Part shown: positions 59,400-64,000 of the stretch, piece by piece
How the letters are laid out: every line of letters starts with the position of its first letter
Position numbering within the stretch: position 1 is the stretch's first letter
From: Toxonevra muliebris
Taxonomy: Eukaryota; Arthropoda; Insecta; Diptera; Pallopteridae
Assembly (NCBI GenBank): GCA_963691655.1
Contig: OY829328.1
Span: forward strand, 6,786,204 to 6,850,203
Direction: 5' to 3'
DNA length: 64,000 bases
Made by a program: the position numbers and the translations under genes
Notes under the pieces: model-generated
Seen by the model: the letters and a program-made list of their open reading frames with translations, nothing else
The model's database searches: none
Told to the model about the DNA's origin: nothing

Positions 59400-60753
59400 T
59401 GTAAAATATTATAAAAGTTCACAAATTGTAGCTGAAGATCTTAAATGATTAATAAATAGGTTGACATTTGGAAAATTTTCCTTCTGGGAAGCTAATACAT
59501 GTAAAAAAAAAGAAAAAAAAAATACAGTGAGCACCCGCAATCAAAATTTTTATACACATGTATGCACATTCAAATTGAAGTAAGTAAGTATGTGGAGTAG
59601 CTTGATATTTATTTATGTTAATTTCAGCATCAAATAGTTTTACAAATTTATGTAGAAATGATTGTTTTTTTTTTTTTTTTTGTTGTAAGTTTTTTCTAAA
59701 ATCAGCACAAGTATCATAAAAAACTTAAACATTAAGTATCACTCTTTCATACTTACTACACTCCACACGAAAACATTTTTATTTTCTGATTTTGAAGTAT
59801 GCAAATTGTGAAAGTGTTAACGCTCAAGTTTGTAGAGATACTCATATGCAGATAATATAAAAAATAAAAAGATACAGGAGATTTACAAAAATATCTTCTT
59901 TTACTTATTTTTCACTTTCCACTTCTCATTTTACTAAAATAAAAAAATCTCTGAATATTTCAACTTTATATATTTGCACATTTTAGCTGTCAGCTTTAGT
60001 TTGTCTAAATTTTTATTAACTATTTTTTTTCATGTGGTTGTTGTTGTGTGTCACACTTGTGCTGACCAACTTTGGCTGTCATGCAGTATGCTTTTTTCAC
60101 TTTAATGTGAGTGTCTTAAGTTTTTTTTTTTGGTTTATTAAAATGCGGTCAGATTAATCATTTGACACGATTTTCTTTATAGAATGAAATATTTACAGAT
60201 TTTATGAAGGTTTGCATAATTTTAAAAAAATTATAAATAATTTATTTACATAAATAAAAATGTTTAAAAACTCAAAAATTTACTTTAATAAAAAGAGTGA
60301 ATAATTTACTAGTCAAAAAATATTGCCAAAGTTTTCTATTGATCGAGATAAATATGTCAACTATGCGTGGATTTCATTGGAGAAAGGAACAAATATTTTT
60401 CATTAAAAAAAGCTGATGAACGCAAAAAAAGATCTAGTTGAAAAATTAATTTAAGAGCGGAGGTACTGAAGTCCAAATCAATGTAAGATAAAAATACATA
60501 AAAAAAAATTTGAATTAAAAGGAGACTCCCTGCAGGAGTCTATGTTCAAGAGTCTTTGAATACAAATTATAAATACTTGTTTGATTCGAGTGGTAAGTTT
60601 GTTAACCAGGTCAAAAAGACAAATCCTTGATATTGAAAGAACGAACTAACCATGACTACAAATTTATTAAAATTTCTATTTTGAGTAAATTGTGCAAATT
60701 ATGAACTCACCTGATAAAGATTAATTGATCGAATCTTTAAGAGGGTAGTACCG
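59400..60753. other. No gene or element recognised
   Basis: AT-rich sequence with short A and T runs only. Confidence 0.4.
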
Positions 60754-60773
60754 TCTAGACTCTAGAGTCTAGA
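60754..60773. repeat. 20-bp perfect palindrome
   Basis: The 20 bases built from TCTAGA and CTCTAGAG words are identical to their reverse complement. The site lies about 80 bp upstream of the SINE at 60851. It could form a small cruciform; function unknown. Confidence 0.8.
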
Positions 60774-60850
60774 TAGTTAGATTTTTATTATTTTTTATGA
60801 TTTTTTATTTTTGTAAAACGTATGAAAGATATAGTTAGTTTTGTCTGTTT

Positions 60851-61166
60851 ACAGACGACCTCGATAGTCTAGTGGATAGTGCACTAGACTTTCATCCAGA
60901 AGGTTGGGGGTTCGATTCCCGTCTTGGTCTGGTGGTTAATTCTCATAAACTTCTTATATTGACTATCGATATGAAGTGGATGAGAATTATAAGATAGTGT
61001 ACAAGTACACACATTGGTTAGTAATGGCAAAACCACCAAGCCGATAAAAAATTGCCACACCGCCGTTCGGAATCGGCTTTAAACTGTAGGTCCAACTATG
61101 TGGTATCACAATGGGCCATTCAGGCCTAAGTTTGTCTATAGACAGCCACTCCAACTCAATCTAACC
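60851..61166 (+). mobile_element. tRNA-derived SINE, intact promoter boxes
   Basis: TTTGTCTGTTT is exact on both sides (60840-60850 and 61167-61177), an 11-bp duplication. The head has GATAGTCTAGTGGATAGTGC (A box) and GGGTTCGATTCCCG (B box), and its two outer arms (GACC...GGTC) pair in part like a tRNA acceptor stem. The body carries TATAAGATAGTGTACAAGTA and TAATGGCAAAACCACCAAGC. The tail holds GCCGTTCGGAATCGGC and AAACTGTAGGTCCAACTATG and ends CCAACTCAATCTAACC. It is the best-preserved member of its family in the window. Confidence 0.9.
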
Positions 61167-61177
61167 TTTGTCTGTTT

Positions 61178-62179
61178 TTTGTGGAAGCTAATTAGAAATA
61201 CTTCTAATTTATTTTATTTTTCTTCTGATGTCCGTGGCGTTGAATTTGGGTCCTCCGTAAGAAGGTGTTCAACGGCGGACACGATTGCTGATCGTAGAAT
61301 GATCTGAAACAAAAACAAAATTAATAAAATTCTTTTTTTGTAGTATAAGTGTCGCTGTGCAATGAAATTCAACCAATTTTTTTTTTTCAAAAAATTGCGG
61401 AAATGCCACACCCTAGATCAATGAAATCCGACTTTCACTGAATTTCATGACAGTTTTTGGGCTTCTAAAAAATAAAATTTAAAACAAATGAATTGAACGA
61501 AATTCATTGCATAGCGTAAACGCTTTTGAAGTTTAATGTACTTCCAAAAACTACCTAGGCGCTCTGCTTTTAGAAGGCTTTACAACCTAAACTATAACGG
61601 GTTTGTCGGTAATGTGAATCGTTAGGAATTATAAAAAAAATCAATTTTTCCAAATTTCTAGCCGGTTCTATCCCTTTAAGTAATATCATTCTTAAGAAAA
61701 CACCATATTTCTATAGGAAGTGATCACAGCTCTCTTTTTTCTTTGTGCTTATTTTAATTGCAATAGTAGGGGTTGCTTTATCTTGAGCTATGTTCCTCAG
61801 CTACTTCCCTGCTTGCTCTTTCAATAAAAATATCGATGCCCACACAATATCGAGTTAAAAATATGGAGGATTTACTTGTATCGAATGAAAAATGTTTTTA
61901 TACCTAGTCAAATTGAGAAAAAAAAACTGTTAGAAACATTTTGTTTTTTAATTACATATTGATTTGTACTAATTTTGGAGCCCTCTTTCAATCTACCACA
62001 AAATGTCCTCCATAGAAGGCCGAAACCGATTTCTTTGCATCCATCCATATTGTGTGCGTTATATTTGTATATGGCGAAGTAAAAAGCTTTTCTTAGGCAC
62101 TTTTTACTCTTAGAGGTTTGTCATTTTCAGTGGTGTCGTTTAGAAAAATTTTTATTTTCTGGTTTTGATTTTTAACTGT
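61178..62179. other. No gene or element recognised
   Basis: AT-rich sequence without recognisable structure. Confidence 0.4.
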
Positions 62180-62250
62180 GCCGACTATTGAACCCGGGTA
62201 CCCCGCGTAGTAGCCAACTATACTAACCACTAGACTATATCAACCACCTA
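62180..62250 (-). repeat. tRNA-like SINE head fragment
   Basis: On the minus strand, GATATAGTCTAGTGGTTAGT (A box and D arm), CTACGCGGGGTACC and CCGGGTTCAATAGTC (B box) follow the order of a tRNA, closest by eye to tRNA-Asp. The anticodon stem does not pair and the acceptor arms are poor, so it is judged a SINE head, not a working tRNA gene. Confidence 0.55.
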
Positions 62251-62424
62251 GACATAAATATAGGTTTTGAAAAAATGTACAGTTTTTTTATAATTCCTTA
62301 CTTTAATGCAGCCACTGAAAGAACTTTCATTCACAATATTAACTTTTTAGAGGAAGGAAAGAGCCATACGTGGTCTGGTGTTTTTGGAAAATTAACTTAT
62401 AATAAAAAACAAAAGTGCGTAAGT

Positions 62425-62454
62425 AAGTGTGAAAGCCATATGGCTTTCACACTT
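62425..62454. repeat. 30-bp perfect palindrome
   Basis: The bases are symmetrical around 62439/62440 for 15 pairs without mismatch; the core is GAAAGCCATATGGCTTTC. No loop is left, so a cruciform or a dimer-binding site is possible, while a microRNA precursor is not. Confidence 0.85.
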
Positions 62455-63378
62455 TCATTTCAATATTTTTCCTTGTATTTGTCAAACTATTTTCATTTAA
62501 AAATAATTTCAGTTAAACGCCAATATTTCTCGAAAGTTTTCCATCTAAATCTTAAAGATTTCTTATTGGCAATACTGAAAATTTTTCATATTTCCGTGGA
62601 GACTCTCGCTTATTCTCCATTTTTGTGTTTCGATAAAAAGACTGACAAGTATGTTTAAAGTTTCAAAATTTTTTCGGAACAAAAAGTATTCCCAAATATT
62701 TAAAAAACCTTATTCTGAATTCGAAAAGTTATACAGACCACGTTTGGCTTCATAACATCCCATGGTACCAATATGAACTCCACCTCCTACCACCCACTGG
62801 AATATTGAAATCACTTTTAGTTTAATGTATTATCACTTTGAGTACTGTCCTCATTCAAAATGGCTCAATTCCAACTTTTTCCTATGGCTCCTTCATAATT
62901 CGAGAAGGAAAGGGTTAAGTACAATGTATTTAATTTTAGATAAAAAGATTCTTTGTAAATAACGATACATTCAAATGCCTCTGAATCAAAAGTAAGTTCA
63001 GCAAATTCATTAACAGATTCATAATCAAAGACCATGATTTTACCAAAATTAACTCGTAAATCCCGAACGGAAGAATTAAGGTTCTCCAGCTAGAAGTTAT
63101 TAATATTTTAATGGTTGGTTGGTTAAGGTGGCTGACCCACAGCAGACCCACTGTGAGTCACAATTAGCGCTATAGCCTCGTTTTGAAACTACTTTCTCAC
63201 CGAACTAGAATTAAAACTGGACTCGTACTAAACCCACCCCGTGGAGTATAGGTAACTTTGCAGATTCTTTGGACTGACTGCCGAGCAATCAGATAGGTTG
63301 TAGAGGAAATACATTCTCAGGAACCTATATCTTGTCTTCGCCAAGGCTGGGCATTCACAAAGAAAGTGGTAGATTGTT
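62455..63378. other. No gene recognised
   Basis: AT-rich. The segment 63115-63360 is less AT-rich and contains GGTTGGTTGGTTAAGG and ACTGCCGAGCAATCAG; it may be a retroelement scrap but has no recognisable frame. Confidence 0.3.
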
Positions 63379-63382
63379 TTAA

Positions 63383-63997
63383 CTCATATCGTCCCAACGT
63401 TCGATTAATCGAACAGCAACTTTGAAAATTCATCAAAAATACATTTTTAAATTGTTCCCAAAAAAAATTACTGTTTAATATTTCTGTATATACTGGCTTT
63501 AAAATTGCATTTAGATAATTTAAAAATATTGTTTTTCATCTAACTTCAAGGCCAGGTGAACAGGCATGCGTAGGAAGGTGGTTTTGAAAATCAACAAAAA
63601 ATAGTAAAATTAATTATTTTGCATTAGAATGAGAAATTCACCTAGATAAAATAACAAACTTGATGTGTAAATTATAACTTCATAGGTCCTTATATATTTT
63701 TCTGAGGCTACACCTTTTTTTAACTTATAATAACTTGTAAAATACTGTGTTAAATACATTTGATCCCAGAAAATACTTGTTGCTCATAAGGTGATGTATA
63801 AATATTTTTAGTTTTTTACACCTGGTCACCTTATATTCTTGTGGTAAGTCAAAAACTACTATTCCCTCTAAAATTCAGAAACCATTTATTTTTTTTATTT
63901 TTTTAAGAACTAAAATTTCTTATTGAAGACATATGAAAATGACGTTTTGAAAATTTTCCAAATTGGATCATGGCATCTAGTACCGGGACGATATGGG
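63383..63997. mobile_element. TTAA-type MITE reaching the window edge
   Basis: TTAA precedes the left end (63379-63382), and the right end is followed by TTA at the last three bases of the window. The ends are CTCATATCGTCCC and, inverted, CCCATATCGTCCC (12/13). The length is 615 bp with no coding frame. Confidence 0.7.
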
Positions 63998-64000
63998 TTA

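Noticed and set aside
60854..60930. Functional tRNA gene
   Set aside because: Although both boxes are intact, the segment is fused to a SINE body and bounded by an 11-bp target duplication.
62180..62250. Functional tRNA-Asp gene
   Set aside because: The anticodon stem does not pair and the acceptor arm is poor, so it is better read as a SINE head.
62425..62454. MicroRNA precursor
   Set aside because: The palindrome has no loop and is too short for a Drosha/Dicer hairpin.
62275..62658. 127-codon open frame on the plus strand
   Set aside because: Phe/Leu/Ser/Lys-rich like translated AT-rich DNA, spans the 30-bp palindrome, and has no domain or splice context.

Overview
The window looks like AT-rich intergenic and intronic DNA from an insect, most likely a higher fly (Diptera, Brachycera). 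Four things point there: a DUF1091 (DM8) secreted-protein gene with short introns; a long Ser/Asn/His-rich coding exon in Drosophila style; maT-type mariner and Tc1-like transposase remnants; and short tRNA-headed retroposons whose tail carries GCCGTTCGGAATCGGC and AAACTGTAGGTCC, modules I associate with dipteran repeats. The species cannot be fixed from sequence alone. No bacterial operon, CRISPR array or prokaryotic system is present.

Only two host genes can be supported. On the minus strand at 27384-28342, four small exons joined by three phase-0 introns give a complete 184-residue secreted DUF1091 protein. On the plus strand at 39821-41412, a 530-codon first coding exon ends in a clean GTAAGT donor. 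It has AT-rich 5' leader sequence before it and no recognisable downstream exon in the remaining 22 kb. A non-coding exon may lie at about 18000-18839. Most of the rest is probably intron or intergenic DNA around these genes.

The remaining sequence is a graveyard of DNA transposons and short retroposons, several with readable boundaries. From left to right: a hAT-like element (75-645); a tandem repeat with an inverted distal copy, broken by TTAA-flanked and TA-flanked elements (2740-4803); a hAT-like element with a perfect 8-bp duplication inside a Tc1 relic (7428-8600); a foldback element built of TGGAGTCA repeats (14679-15308); two retroposons (21845-22447); a hAT-like element with G-rich ends (23914-25117), which has two relatives at 52378-54039; a short element with a perfect AAGTATAT duplication (26274-26434); a full-length but dead maT mariner (28893-30155); a 341-bp element with about 50-bp inverted ends (30932-31272); two minus-strand Tc1 relics (43480-46333), one of them hit by a retroposon with a 12-bp duplication; an element of unknown type with a repeated 30-bp unit (46667-47714); a pogo-like element (49972-50488); an intact-boxed SINE (60851-61166); and a TTAA element running to the window edge (63383-63997).

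No transposase here is intact, so every mobile element appears immobile or non-autonomous. The most informative observations are the nested insertions, which order events in time, the chimeric retroposon heads and shared tails, and two structurally odd elements (14679-15308 and 46667-47714) that I cannot assign to a described family.
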